Shown here piece by piece: positions 19,999 through 28,426 of a stretch of DNA of 64,000 nucleotides. Position 1 is the stretch's first letter. Each line of letters begins with the position of its first letter. The notes beneath the pieces are model-generated. The model did not search any database. It saw only the letters and a list, made by a program, of their open reading frames with translations, and was not told the DNA's origin. This stretch comes from Pseudomonas saudiphocaensis (GTDB taxonomy: Bacteria; Pseudomonadota; Gammaproteobacteria; Pseudomonadales; Pseudomonadaceae), in the NCBI RefSeq assembly GCF_000756775.1, contig NZ_CCSF01000001.1, positions 3,348,001 through 3,412,000 of the forward strand. The letters are read 5' to 3'. The position numbers were made by a program, and so were the translations under genes.

Positions 19999-20880
19999 TC
20001 AGCGGCGGCGAATACCGGTGATTCGTACCCAGCCGTCTTTTTCGGCGGTGGGATCGAGGTCGAATTTATCGGCATAGGCAGCGCGTACCTCTTCGGCCTG
20101 CTCGACAAGAATGCCGGACAAGGCCAGCAAACCACCAGGCTTGACGCATTCGCCAATCTGCCCCGCCAGCTCCACGAGTGGGCCGGCGAGGATATTGGCG
20201 ACCACCACGTCGGCCTGGCCGTCCGGCAATTGTTCGGGCAGATAGAGCGGAAAGCGTGCCGGGTCGATGCCGTTGCGCCCGGCATTGTCGCGCGAGGCTT
20301 CGATGGCCTGGATGTCGATGTCGGTACCGACCGCCTGTTCGGCGCCGAGTAGCAGCGCGGCGATGGCCAGAATGCCCGAGCCGCAGCCGAAATCCAGCAC
20401 CTGTCGGCCCTGCAGTTGCTGGGCATCCAGCCATTCCAGGCACAGGGCTGTGGTGGGGTGGGTGCCCGTGCCAAAGGCCAGGCCGGGGTCGAGCAGCAGA
20501 TTGACGGCGTCCGGCTCCGGCGCGGCGTGCCAGCTGGGCACGATCCACAAGCGCTGGCCAAAGCGCATGGGCTGGAAGTTGTCCATCCAGCTGCGCTCCC
20601 AGTCCTGATCCTCGATACGTTCCAGCTGGTGTTCGGGTAGTTCACCGCCGATCAGCAGCTGCAGGTGGGCCAGCAGGTGGTCTTCATCGATATTGGCTTC
20701 GAACAATGCCAGCAGGTGGGTGTGCGACCACAGCGGTGTGGTGCCCAGGTCCGGCTCGAAGATCGGCTGGTCCTCGGCGTCCATGAAGGTCACTGATACC
20801 GCGCCGATTTCCAGCAGGGTGTCTTCCAGGGCCGGTGCCTGCTCCGGTGAGATGGCCAGGCGAAGTTGTAACCAGGGCAT
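19999..20880 (-). CDS. prmA: Ribosomal protein L11 methyltransferase
   Basis: SAM-dependent methyltransferase that trimethylates ribosomal protein L11. The 293-residue protein has the N-terminal L11-recognition domain (about 1-60), FGTGTHPTT (about 129-137) and the SAM-binding motif [15 protein letters not shown] (about 161-175), then [18 protein letters not shown] lies upstream of the start. It follows accC on the same strand but is separated from it by a terminator. Confidence 0.97.
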   Translation of the reverse strand: MPWLQLRLAISPEQAPALEDTLLEIGAVSVTFMDAEDQPIFEPDLGTTPLWSHTHLLALFEANIDEDHLLAHLQLLIGGELPEHQLERIEDQDWERSWMDNFQPMRFGQRLWIVPSWHAAPEPDAVNLLLDPGLAFGTGTHPTTALCLEWLDAQQLQGRQVLDFGCGSGILAIAALLLGAEQAVGTDIDIQAIEASRDNAGRNGIDPARFPLYLPEQLPDGQADVVVANILAGPLVELAGQIGECVKPGGLLALSGILVEQAEEVRAAYADKFDLDPTAEKDGWVRITGIRRR

Positions 20881-20925
20881 GCGAAACTCCCTACGAAAGC
20901 CGCTTCAGGCGGCAAGCCTTAAACG

Positions 20926-20962
20926 GTAGGAAAAAGAAAGGGAGCGGCAATGCCGCTCCCTT
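20926..20962 (-). terminator. Terminator after accC
   Basis: Stem GGGAGCGGCA with TGCCGCTCCC (20940-20960) followed on the minus strand by CTTTCTTTTTCC. It separates accB-accC from prmA. Confidence 0.85.
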
Positions 20963-20988
20963 CGGGTGCACATCATATCGCGTGTAGC

Positions 20989-22338
20989 TTAGTGCTTATC
21001 CATACCCAGTTTCTTTTCCAGGTAGTGGATATTCACGCCGCCCTTGCAGAAGCCTTCGTCACGAACCAGATCCCGGTGCAGTGGGATGTTGGTCTTGATG
21101 CCGTCGACGACGAGTTCGTCCAGTGCATTGCGCATGCGCACCATGGCCTCTTCACGGGTCGCACCGTAAGTGATCAGCTTGCCGATCAGCGAGTCATAGT
21201 TCGGCGGAACCGTGTAGCCGCTGTACAGGTGCGAATCGACGCGAACGCCGTTGCCGCCTGGCGCATGGAAGTGGTTTACCTTACCGGGACTCGGCAGGAA
21301 CTTCTCCGGGTCTTCGGCGTTAATCCGGCATTCCAGCGAGTGGCCGCGAATGATCACGTCTTCCTGCTTGATCGACAGCTTGTTGCCGGCGGCGATGCTG
21401 AGCATCTCCTTGACGATATCCACACCGGTGACCATTTCGGTGACCGGATGCTCGACCTGCACGCGCGTGTTCATTTCGATGAAGTAGAAGCGACCGTCTT
21501 CATAGAGGAACTCGAAGGTGCCGGCGCCGCGGTAGCCGATCTCGATGCAGGCATCGACACAGCGCTTGAGCACTTCGGCGCGCGCCTTCTCGTCAATGTA
21601 GGGGGCAGGGGCTTCTTCCAGCACCTTCTGGTGACGGCGTTGCAGCGAGCAGTCGCGGTCGTAGAGGTGGATGGCGTTGCCCTGGCCGTCCGAGAGCACT
21701 TGGACTTCCACGTGACGCGGGTTGCCGAGGAATTTTTCCAGGTAGACCATCGGGTTGCCGAACGCCGCGCCGGCTTCGGTGCGGGTCAGCTTGGCCGATT
21801 TGATCAGGTCTTCTTCCTTGTGCACCACGCGCATGCCGCGACCACCGCCGCCGCCAGCGGCCTTGATGATCACCGGATAGCCCACTTCACGAGCGATGCG
21901 CAGCGCTTCCTTTTCGTCTTCCGGCAGCGGGCCGTCTGAACCGGGAACCACCGGCACGCCGGACTTGATCATGGCGTTCTTGGCGGAGACCTTGTCACCC
22001 ATCAGGCGAATGGTTTCCGCTTTCGGGCCGACGAAGGCGAAGCCGGACTTTTCCACCTGCTCGGCGAAATCCGCGTTCTCGGCGAGAAAGCCGTAGCCAG
22101 GGTGGATGGCGGTGGCGCCGGTAACTTCTGCCGCGGCGATGATCGCCGGGATGTGCAGATATGAATTGGTAGCAAGGGGCGGGCCGATGCAGACGGACTC
22201 ATCCGCCAGGGCCAGGTGCATCAGCTCGCGGTCGGCAGTGGAATGCACCGCGACGGTCTTGATGCCGAGTTCCTTGCACGCTCGCAAGATCCGCAGGGCG
22301 ATTTCACCGCGGTTTGCGATCAATACTTTTTCCAACAT
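20989..22338 (-). CDS. accC: Biotin carboxylase subunit of acetyl-CoA carboxylase
   Basis: Carboxylates the biotin on AccB using ATP and bicarbonate, the first half of malonyl-CoA formation. The chosen start ([18 protein letters not shown]) gives 449 residues, the family length, with GGAGAG upstream. Signatures are GGGGGRGM (about 163-170), the EAPAP loop, and the [16 protein letters not shown] carboxylase motif. It lies 17 bases downstream of accB in the aroQ-accB-accC operon. Confidence 0.98.
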   Translation of the reverse strand: MLEKVLIANRGEIALRILRACKELGIKTVAVHSTADRELMHLALADESVCIGPPLATNSYLHIPAIIAAAEVTGATAIHPGYGFLAENADFAEQVEKSGFAFVGPKAETIRLMGDKVSAKNAMIKSGVPVVPGSDGPLPEDEKEALRIAREVGYPVIIKAAGGGGGRGMRVVHKEEDLIKSAKLTRTEAGAAFGNPMVYLEKFLGNPRHVEVQVLSDGQGNAIHLYDRDCSLQRRHQKVLEEAPAPYIDEKARAEVLKRCVDACIEIGYRGAGTFEFLYEDGRFYFIEMNTRVQVEHPVTEMVTGVDIVKEMLSIAAGNKLSIKQEDVIIRGHSLECRINAEDPEKFLPSPGKVNHFHAPGGNGVRVDSHLYSGYTVPPNYDSLIGKLITYGATREEAMVRMRNALDELVVDGIKTNIPLHRDLVRDEGFCKGGVNIHYLEKKLGMDKH

Positions 22339-22355
22339 CGCTGGCTCTCCGCGGT

Positions 22356-22811
22356 TCAAACGATGGTGAACAGCGGCTGGTCGTACTCGACCGGCTGACC
22401 ATTCTCCACCAGGATGGATTCGATGGTGCCGCTGGTTTCGGCCTCAATGTGGTTCATCATCTTCATGGCTTCGACGATGCAGAGGATGTCGCCTTTCTTG
22501 ACGCTCTGGCCGACATCAGCGAACGGCTTGGCTTCCGGCGAGGAGGCGCGGTAGAAAGTGCCGACCATCGGCGAGCGAACCACGGTGCCGTTGAGCTTGG
22601 GTGCGGCCGGAGCAGCATCAGCGACAGGTGCGGCAGCAACCGGTGCTGGCGCCGGAGCGGCGGGTGCCTGAGCGTAGATCGGCTGTTGCATGGCCACTTG
22701 CTTGCTGTGGCGGCTGATGCGTACCGACTCTTCGCCCTCGTGGATCTCCAGTTCGTCGATGCCCGACTCTTCCAGCAGTTCGATCAGTTTCTTGACTTTG
22801 CGAATATCCAT
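22356..22811 (-). CDS. accB: Biotin carboxyl carrier protein
   Basis: Carries the biotin of acetyl-CoA carboxylase. The chosen start gives 151 residues: an N-terminal helical part ([17 protein letters not shown]), an Ala/Pro-rich flexible linker (about 48-72) and the biotinyl domain with Lys117 in the EAMKMMN motif, the site modified by biotin ligase. A longer frame exists upstream but only the internal ATG matches the conserved N-terminus. It is cotranscribed with accC. Confidence 0.97.
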   Translation of the reverse strand: MDIRKVKKLIELLEESGIDELEIHEGEESVRISRHSKQVAMQQPIYAQAPAAPAPAPVAAAPVADAAPAAPKLNGTVVRSPMVGTFYRASSPEAKPFADVGQSVKKGDILCIVEAMKMMNHIEAETSGTIESILVENGQPVEYDQPLFTIV

Positions 22812-22888
22812 GAAGCTTTGACTCCCAGGTAAGTTCAAAGGGTGTTGCTGCTCGCTTTTCGGGCCAGGTACCTGATTGGACAGGCCCG

Positions 22889-23332
22889 TCAAGAAGCAGC
22901 GAGTTGTTCCAGGGCGGCCTCCAATGCCAGCCGATAACCGCTGGCGCCAAGGCCGCAGATCACTCCTACCGCGACATCCGAAAAGTAGGAGCGATGGCGG
23001 AAAGGTTCACGTTTGTGCACGTTGGAGAGGTGCACTTCGATGAATGGGATGCTCACCGCCAGCAAGGCGTCACGTAACGCGACACTTGTATGCGTGAATG
23101 CCGCTGGATTGATCAGAATGAAGTCCACACCTTCGCTGCGCGCGGCGTGGATGCGCTCGATCAGTTCGTACTCGGCATTGGATTGCAGATGCAGCAGATG
23201 ATGGCCGGCGTCGCGGGCACGCTGCTCGAGGTCCTGATTGATCTGTGCCAGCGTCACCGCACCATAGACACCGGGTTCGCGGGTGCCGAGCAGATTCAGG
23301 TTTGGGCCATGAAGGACCAGCAAGGTCGCCAT
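22889..23332 (-). CDS. aroQ: Type II 3-dehydroquinate dehydratase
   Basis: Shikimate-pathway enzyme that dehydrates 3-dehydroquinate. The 147-residue protein is typical in length and carries [17 protein letters not shown] with the catalytic tyrosine at 23, [12 protein letters not shown], and [16 protein letters not shown] with the histidine pair. AAGGAA lies upstream of the start. It precedes accB by 77 bases, an aroQ-accB-accC order found widely in gammaproteobacteria. Confidence 0.98.
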   Translation of the reverse strand: MATLLVLHGPNLNLLGTREPGVYGAVTLAQINQDLEQRARDAGHHLLHLQSNAEYELIERIHAARSEGVDFILINPAAFTHTSVALRDALLAVSIPFIEVHLSNVHKREPFRHRSYFSDVAVGVICGLGASGYRLALEAALEQLAAS

Positions 23333-23399
23333 GATTGTTCCTTGTTTTTATGCGCGGTCGCGACGCTTTTTAAGGCGGGCCGATCCGGAAAAGGGAAAA

Positions 23400-23429
23400 A
23401 CTATGCATGAAGCGGGGGTTGACTGTCCA
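23400..23429 (-). promoter_or_regulatory. Promoter candidate for aroQ-accB-accC
   Basis: On the minus strand TGGACA (23424-23429) and CATAGT (23400-23405) lie 18 bases apart, 68 bases ahead of the aroQ start. Confidence 0.4.
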
Positions 23430-23501
23430 GTCATGCTGCAATCGGCGTAAATGCCCGCATTATGGCTGGAGTTTGCTGCAGGGTTTTTTATCGTTGCGCC
23501 C

Positions 23502-25271
23502 CTAGCGCAACGCCTCGGCCTGGTCGAGACGCTCAGCGAATTGCCCGGCGGTTACCTCGCCGACTACGCGAACCTGTTCCATCTCCTGCCCGCTACCATC
23601 GAAGAACAGCACAGCGGGCGGGCCGAACAACTTGTAGCGATCCAGCAACGCGCGCTGTTCGGCATTGCTATCGGTGATGTCGAAGCGGATCAGGCGGTAG
23701 TCGGCCAGGCGCGGGGCTATCAGCGGGTCGGCAAAGACTTCTCGCTCGATCACCTTGCAGCTGATGCACCAGTCCGCATACCAGTCGAGCACCAGCGGCT
23801 GCCCGGCAGTACGTGCCGCCAGCAGTTGCTCATCTAGTGCTGCGGGTGTCGAGACGGTATGCCAGCTTTCCGTGGCTACGGCACCGCTGCTTGCGGCCAG
23901 CGTGGTACGTGGCAAAGGCCGTAACGGATCGGAGCCGCCTTGCAGAGCCCCGACCCAGGCTGCCAGGGCGTAGAACAGCAGAACCAAGCCAAGCAGTTGC
24001 GCGAGCTTCTGCCGTGGCGTTTTGGTGGTCAGTTCAAGTGTGCCGAGGAACAGCGCGGCGCCTGCAGCAAGCAGCCCCCAGAGTGCCAGTGCCAATGGCC
24101 CTGGCAGCACGCGCTCGAGCATCCACACGGCCACGGCCAGCAGCAGCACACCGAAGACGTTGCGTACCGTGACCATCCAGGGGCCACTTTTGGGCAGGAG
24201 TGCCCCGCCACCCGTGGCGAACAATACCAGTGGCGCGCCCATGCCAAGCCCCAGAGCGAACAGCTTCAGGCCGCCGCCCAGAGCATCGCCGCTGGCGCTG
24301 ATATAAAGCAGTGCGCCGGCCAGCGGCGCCGATACACAGGGTGAAACCAACAGGCTGGAGACGGTCCCCAGCAGTGCGGCGCCCATGAACGAACCGCCCT
24401 TGGCGTTCCCGGCCAGGCGGTCCAGGCGGCTGCTCAGGAAGTGGGGCAGGCGCAGCTCGAACAGCCCGAACATGGCCAGGGCGAAGAGTACGAAGAAGAG
24501 CGCGAAAGGCACGAGGATCCAGGGCGATTGCAGGCGCGCCTGCAGATTCAGCTCCGCGCCGAATACGCCCATTAATGCCCCGAGCACGGCGAAGCCCCCC
24601 GCCATTGGCAGGACATAGGCGAGCGAGAGCAGGAAGCTGCGCATGCCGCCGGTCTGGCCGCGTAGCACGACACCGGAAAGGATCGGCAGCATCGGCAGCA
24701 CGCAGGGTGTGAAAGTCAGGCCCAGACCGGCGAGAAAAAACAGTGCAACCGCTCGCCAGGACAAGACGTCAGTACTGTCGCTGCGAGTATTACTGCTAAC
24801 AGCGGGGCTGCCGTCCGCGTCGATCTTGAATGACTGGGTTTCCGGCGGATAGCAGAGCCCCTTGTCAGCGCAGCCTTGATAGCCGACCTGAAGGGTGAAG
24901 GGTCTGTTGTCGGGGTTCTGCACCGGCAGGCTGATATCCAGTACGCCGTAGTAGGCTTCGACTTCACCGAAATACTCGTCAGTCTTCTTTACGCCTGCTG
25001 GGAGCTGTGCCTCGCCGATAGTCACGCTGGGGTCGTCGGCCTTGAACTGAAAGCGATGGCGATACAGGTAATAGCCTTCGGCACCAATGAAGCGCAGCTG
25101 GATTCGTTCCGAGTTGGCGTCCACCAGGCTCAGGCGGAAAGCTTCGCGCACCGGGAGGAAATCGGCACTGTTGTTCAGCCCGCCCAACGTGGGGCTGGGG
25201 CGGCTGTCGAACAGGCTCGCGGAGGCGGGAAGGGCGAACAGCAGGATTAGCAGACTCAGCAAACGGCGCAT
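23502..25271 (-). CDS. dsbD: Thiol:disulfide interchange protein DsbD
   Basis: Membrane protein that passes electrons from cytoplasmic thioredoxin to periplasmic disulfide isomerases and cytochrome c maturation. With the chosen start (MRRLLSLLILLFALPASA) it has 589 residues: a signal peptide, the N-terminal immunoglobulin-like domain with Cys134 and Cys140, eight membrane segments with the conserved cysteines in FTPCVLPMLP and VSPCVSAP, and a C-terminal thioredoxin domain with WCISC. An alternative ATG two codons upstream cannot be excluded. It is transcribed toward aroQ. Confidence 0.95.
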   Translation of the reverse strand: MRRLLSLLILLFALPASASLFDSRPSPTLGGLNNSADFLPVREAFRLSLVDANSERIQLRFIGAEGYYLYRHRFQFKADDPSVTIGEAQLPAGVKKTDEYFGEVEAYYGVLDISLPVQNPDNRPFTLQVGYQGCADKGLCYPPETQSFKIDADGSPAVSSNTRSDSTDVLSWRAVALFFLAGLGLTFTPCVLPMLPILSGVVLRGQTGGMRSFLLSLAYVLPMAGGFAVLGALMGVFGAELNLQARLQSPWILVPFALFFVLFALAMFGLFELRLPHFLSSRLDRLAGNAKGGSFMGAALLGTVSSLLVSPCVSAPLAGALLYISASGDALGGGLKLFALGLGMGAPLVLFATGGGALLPKSGPWMVTVRNVFGVLLLAVAVWMLERVLPGPLALALWGLLAAGAALFLGTLELTTKTPRQKLAQLLGLVLLFYALAAWVGALQGGSDPLRPLPRTTLAASSGAVATESWHTVSTPAALDEQLLAARTAGQPLVLDWYADWCISCKVIEREVFADPLIAPRLADYRLIRFDITDSNAEQRALLDRYKLFGPPAVLFFDGSGQEMEQVRVVGEVTAGQFAERLDQAEALR

Positions 25272-25542
25272 GGTCATCTCGCAGGTAACAATGGTCGCAT
25301 GATACCCAAGGCGGCAAAGGCCTGCTTGGGCGCAGCGTCGCACGCTCAGCGGCGTTGAAAAGGGCCCGGCGAGCCCCTGTCGCTGAGTGCGTTTTTGCTA
25401 GTTAAGAGCGAAGCGGGTGCTGACAGTCCATCCCAGACCGCCAAATGCCGCGAACCAGGTTTCGCCGTGTTGAGCTTGCTACTATGCTCCCGACCGCTGT
25501 TGCGTCTCGCTCGGTCGCTGTGCCCAGGAACTCTACAGCTGG

Positions 25543-25869
25543 TTACGGCTGTTCGTTTAGTAACCAAATAATGCCGTCGCGCTCGACGAAGGGCAGTGGC
25601 CGCAGGGATTGGCCCGAGCAGGGCCCGGCGACGCATTCGCCGCTGTCGATCAGAAACAGCGCACCATGGGTCGCACACTGGATCAGGCTGCCGCTGCCGT
25701 CGAGAAACTGGTCGGGAAGCCATTCCAGGGGAATCTGACGGTGTGGGCAGCGGTTCTCGTAGAGATGAAGGAGGCCGTCCTTGCGCACAGCGAACAGGCG
25801 CAGGCCGTTGGCCTCAAAACCTTTGCTCTGGCCTTCGCCGATCTCGCTCGCAGCGCATAAACGAATCAT
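25543..25869 (-). CDS. Small Rieske-type [2Fe-2S] protein
   Basis: The 108-residue soluble protein has a Rieske fold with both ligand pairs: CPHR (about 41-44) and CATHG (about 65-69). It is a stand-alone ferredoxin-like subunit without an oxygenase domain. The start chosen has AAGG upstream and avoids a 5-residue extension. It is divergent from the ChaN-type lipoprotein gene. Its redox partner is unknown; small Rieske proteins of this type usually donate electrons to an oxygenase or reductase. Confidence 0.85.
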   Translation of the reverse strand: MIRLCAASEIGEGQSKGFEANGLRLFAVRKDGLLHLYENRCPHRQIPLEWLPDQFLDGSGSLIQCATHGALFLIDSGECVAGPCSGQSLRPLPFVERDGIIWLLNEQP

Positions 25870-25995
25870 GCAGACACCTTCCATTTAAAGGGGCGGATTA
25901 TTGCCCAGGCTGACCTTTTCATGCAGGGCCGCCATCGATATCGTGCTGTCACTCTGCCGGCTAGCCTGGTCGGCGTTGCTTATCGAGGATTACCG

Positions 25996-26880
25996 ATGCG
26001 TTTTCTGCTGCCCGTGGTTATGGCGTTGCTCGTCGGCTGCCAATCGCTTCCGCCCTTGCACGAATGGCAGAGCCCCGAAGGGTTGGGGCATGCCGACCTG
26101 GGTATGATCGTCGATCTGCGCAGTGGCAAGGTGCTCACTCCGCAGCAGCTGGTGGAGGAACTGGCGACTAGCGCTCAGGTATTGGTGGGCGAGCGTCATG
26201 ACAATCCCGACCATCACGCCCTGCAACTCTGGTTGCTGCAGGCTCTGGCCCTCAAGCGCGAGCAGGGCAGCGTGCTGTTGGAAATGCTCACCCCGAATCA
26301 GCAACAGAAGGTGGGCGAGGTGCAGGCTCGGATCAGACAGGGTGAGCGCCCTGCCGACCTGCCTGAAGCGCTGAGCTGGCAGCAAGGCTGGGACTGGGCG
26401 CTGTATGCGCCGCTGCTCGAGTACGGGCTGGCCCAGCCTTATCCGCTGTTGCAGGCAAATCTGGACCCCGAGGAGATATCCCGAATCTATCGCGAGGTGC
26501 CTTCGCTTAGTGGCGCTCCTGCCGCGGCTGAGGTGCAGGAGGCATTGCAGGAGCAGATTCGGGTGTCACATTGCCAAATGCTTCCCGAGGCCCACTTGCC
26601 GGCGATGCTCGCCGTTCAGCAGCAGCGTGACAGACGCATGGCGCAGCAGCTGATTGCTGCGCCGAAGCCGGCGATGCTGCTGGCCGGTGCCTTCCATGTA
26701 CGGCGTGATCTGGGGGTGCCGCTGCATCTTCAGGGGCAGGCGAGCGCTGCTGAGGTGCGTGTGCTGATACTTGCCGAGGTGGGCGAAAGCGTGAAGGCCG
26801 AGCAGGCTGACTTCGTCTGGTTCACTCCGTCACAGCCGCTACAGGATCACTGTGCTCAATGGCGTGACAAGGCTGGATGA
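25996..26880 (+). CDS. ChaN/PhuW-like lipoprotein
   Basis: The chosen start (with GAGGAT upstream) gives a 294-residue protein with a lipoprotein signal: MRFLLPVVMALLVGC, acylated cysteine at 15. The rest has the haem-binding ChaN/Tiki-like pattern, with VLVGERHDNPDHHALQ (about 63-78), the QQGWDW region and LAGAFHVRRDLGVP near the C-terminus. In P. aeruginosa the related gene phuW lies beside the prrF locus, and this gene ends 13 bases before a PrrF RNA here. A role in haem or iron handling is inferred from the family and the context. Confidence 0.85.
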   Translation: MRFLLPVVMALLVGCQSLPPLHEWQSPEGLGHADLGMIVDLRSGKVLTPQQLVEELATSAQVLVGERHDNPDHHALQLWLLQALALKREQGSVLLEMLTPNQQQKVGEVQARIRQGERPADLPEALSWQQGWDWALYAPLLEYGLAQPYPLLQANLDPEEISRIYREVPSLSGAPAAAEVQEALQEQIRVSHCQMLPEAHLPAMLAVQQQRDRRMAQQLIAAPKPAMLLAGAFHVRRDLGVPLHLQGQASAAEVRVLILAEVGESVKAEQADFVWFTPSQPLQDHCAQWRDKAG

Positions 26881-26892
26881 ATTTCTGCAGGC

Positions 26893-27003
26893 AAAAAAAG
26901 ACCCGGCAAGAGCCGGGTCAAAACCGTGATTAGCCTGATGAGGAGATAACTGAAAGATCGACTGCCTGGAGCCTTCAGATACCGGCTGATCTCGCGATCA
27001 GTT
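26893..27003 (-). ncRNA. prrF: Iron-responsive small RNA PrrF (single copy)
   Basis: On the minus strand a promoter with a Fur box is followed by about 111 nt ending in a stem-loop terminator. The core GTTATCTCCTCATCAGG and the tail with the GACCCGGC/GCCGGGTC hairpin (26900-26919) and a T run match PrrF as I remember it. PrrF pairs with mRNAs of iron-containing and haem proteins to repress them when iron is scarce. It lies between a ChaN/PhuW-like gene and a cbpA-like gene, as in P. aeruginosa, where two tandem copies exist; only one fits here. The 5' end is inferred from the -10 position. Confidence 0.88.
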
Positions 27004-27005
27004 GA

Positions 27006-27024
27006 GAGAATAATAACAATTCTC
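27006..27024. promoter_or_regulatory. Fur box over the prrF promoter
   Basis: The 19-base sequence GAGAATAATAACAATTCTC is an imperfect inverted repeat. It matches the classical Fur consensus at 14 of 19 positions by my count. It covers the -10 region of the prrF promoter, so iron-loaded Fur would block transcription. Confidence 0.8.
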
Positions 27025-27037
27025 ATTTCGATGTCAA
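27010..27037 (-). promoter_or_regulatory. prrF promoter
   Basis: Perfect TTGACA (27032-27037) and TATTAT (27010-27015) on the minus strand, 16 bases apart. Transcription should start near 27003. Confidence 0.8.
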
Positions 27038-27078
27038 CGAGTGCTCTGAAAATAAATCCGATCTTTTTGCCAGCAGGC

Positions 27079-27876
27079 TCAGGCGGTGATGGGCAGGCGC
27101 AACTGGGTAACTTCCCTATTCAGCAAGTCGATACGCCGGGCCATGCTTTCAATCAGGCTGTGGGCGATCTTGGGGTTGCTCTGCATCAGGCTGAGAAACT
27201 GCTCCTTGGGGATCACCATGACGGTGCATGGGGTGGTGGCCAAGACAGTGGCGCTGCGCTTTTCATGGGTGAACACGGCCATCGCGCCGAAGATTTCTTC
27301 ACGCTGTACGTCACCAACCTTCTGCCCGTCGACAATGGCGACGGCATGCCCCTCGATGATGATGAAAACGTCCTCTGCGTCGTCTCCCTGGCGGATCAAC
27401 TCCTCGCCGGCGGCGAAATGCTGGAAGCCTGTGGTGGGCTGGATCTCGGGCTGCTTTAGGCGTGCCAGAGCATCGGTCAGCAGCGCCGTCTGGCCGATCA
27501 GATACTGAGTGAAAAGCTCCTGGCGCTGCGGGGCGGCATGGATATGCTGGAATGCGGCGGCGCGTGAATAGGGGATCAGCCTAATCGACTCATCGCTGCG
27601 GTAACGGCAATGGGGAAGTTCGTGGCCTTGGCGCAGGCCCAGAAGATCGCCTTCCTGCAGGTAGAACAGCGGTCTTTCGTCAACCAGAGCATGCAGCAGC
27701 CCGCTTTCGATGATGAACAGCTGCTGCGTGTGCAGTTCCTCGTTGAGATCTTCGGAGCTGCCGATCTCGATAGTTGCGCCTGAAGGTGCCAGGCCATCCA
27801 GCAGCTGTGCGGGAATCTCTTGCAGGCGGTTGATCAGACGGTCGGCGTAGGCTGGCTGTTCTCCGAGTAGATACAT
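27079..27876 (-). CDS. cbpA: Cyclic-nucleotide-binding-domain protein, CbpA-like
   Basis: The 265-residue soluble protein has two cyclic-nucleotide-binding-like domains (about 15-125 and about 145-245) and no HTH, so it is not a Crp-type regulator. In the second domain the phosphate-binding cassette reads FGAMAVFTHEKRSATV: the Arg and Thr that contact cAMP are present but the usual Glu after FG is Ala. The first domain is much degenerate. P. aeruginosa CbpA (cAMP-binding protein A) is next to prrF in the same position, which supports the name. Its role is unknown. Confidence 0.78.
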   Translation of the reverse strand: MYLLGEQPAYADRLINRLQEIPAQLLDGLAPSGATIEIGSSEDLNEELHTQQLFIIESGLLHALVDERPLFYLQEGDLLGLRQGHELPHCRYRSDESIRLIPYSRAAAFQHIHAAPQRQELFTQYLIGQTALLTDALARLKQPEIQPTTGFQHFAAGEELIRQGDDAEDVFIIIEGHAVAIVDGQKVGDVQREEIFGAMAVFTHEKRSATVLATTPCTVMVIPKEQFLSLMQSNPKIAHSLIESMARRIDLLNREVTQLRLPITA

Positions 27877-27987
27877 GACGGCAATCCTTGAACAAACGAG
27901 CTTACGAAGTTGAACGGTGCGGGCGCCAACAATAATCGTCGCGCAGGGGCGGAGTAAATCGCTCCGCGCACGGGTTGTGAGCTAGCT

Positions 27988-28254
27988 CTAGTTGGTGTGG
28001 TGAGAAGAGTTCAGACGCTGGTTCAATTCATCCTTGACCGAGGCCGGAAGAGCTTTCCAGTCGAGATCGCGCAGGGCGCCCTCGATTGCGTAGAGCAACA
28101 CCCGCGAGGCGCTGAAACCACGTGTTCTGACCGCCAGATAAGCCTCTACCGCGCCCAGCCGGCGAAGATCATCCAGAGTATGGATGCCCGATGCATGCAG
28201 CCATTGTGCGGAAGTCTTGCCGAGGTTTTTCAAAGTCAGCAATTCGTCGTGCAT
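27988..28254 (-). CDS. TfoX C-terminal domain-like small protein
   Basis: The 88-residue protein begins MHDELLTLKNLGKTSAQWL, matching the helix-hairpin-helix-like C-terminal domain of TfoX/Sxy, but it lacks the N-terminal domain. The ATG has AGGGGA upstream. In enterobacteria full-length TfoX activates competence genes; a lone C-terminal domain is common in Pseudomonas and its role is not established. It lies between the kinase fusion gene and cbpA on the same strand. Confidence 0.82.
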   Translation of the reverse strand: MHDELLTLKNLGKTSAQWLHASGIHTLDDLRRLGAVEAYLAVRTRGFSASRVLLYAIEGALRDLDWKALPASVKDELNQRLNSSHHTN

Positions 28255-28323
28255 GGCGTCCCCTGACGGCCTGACTGGCCGATGAGGAAGTGGGGCGGCC
28301 CGCAAGGACTGCGCCGCTGTTAA

Positions 28324-28348
28324 ACCGCCCGCCGAACGAGCGGGCGGT
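28324..28348 (-). terminator. Hairpin after the kinase/ATPase fusion gene
   Basis: Perfect 9-bp stem ACCGCCCGC/GCGGGCGGT with a 7-base loop, followed on the minus strand by a short T run (TTTAACAG). It is a weak terminator by its tail. Confidence 0.55.
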
Positions 28349-28426
28349 ACCAACAGTATAGAAGCCGCGCCGGGTTCTGCCCGCGCGGCCGGGGACGGTA
28401 AGTCGTAGCGGCTCTACTGGGGCTCG

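Noticed and set aside
25870-25995. Second Fur box in front of the ChaN-like gene
   Set aside because: I searched the upstream region for GATAAT-type repeats and saw none; iron control there may be absent or indirect.
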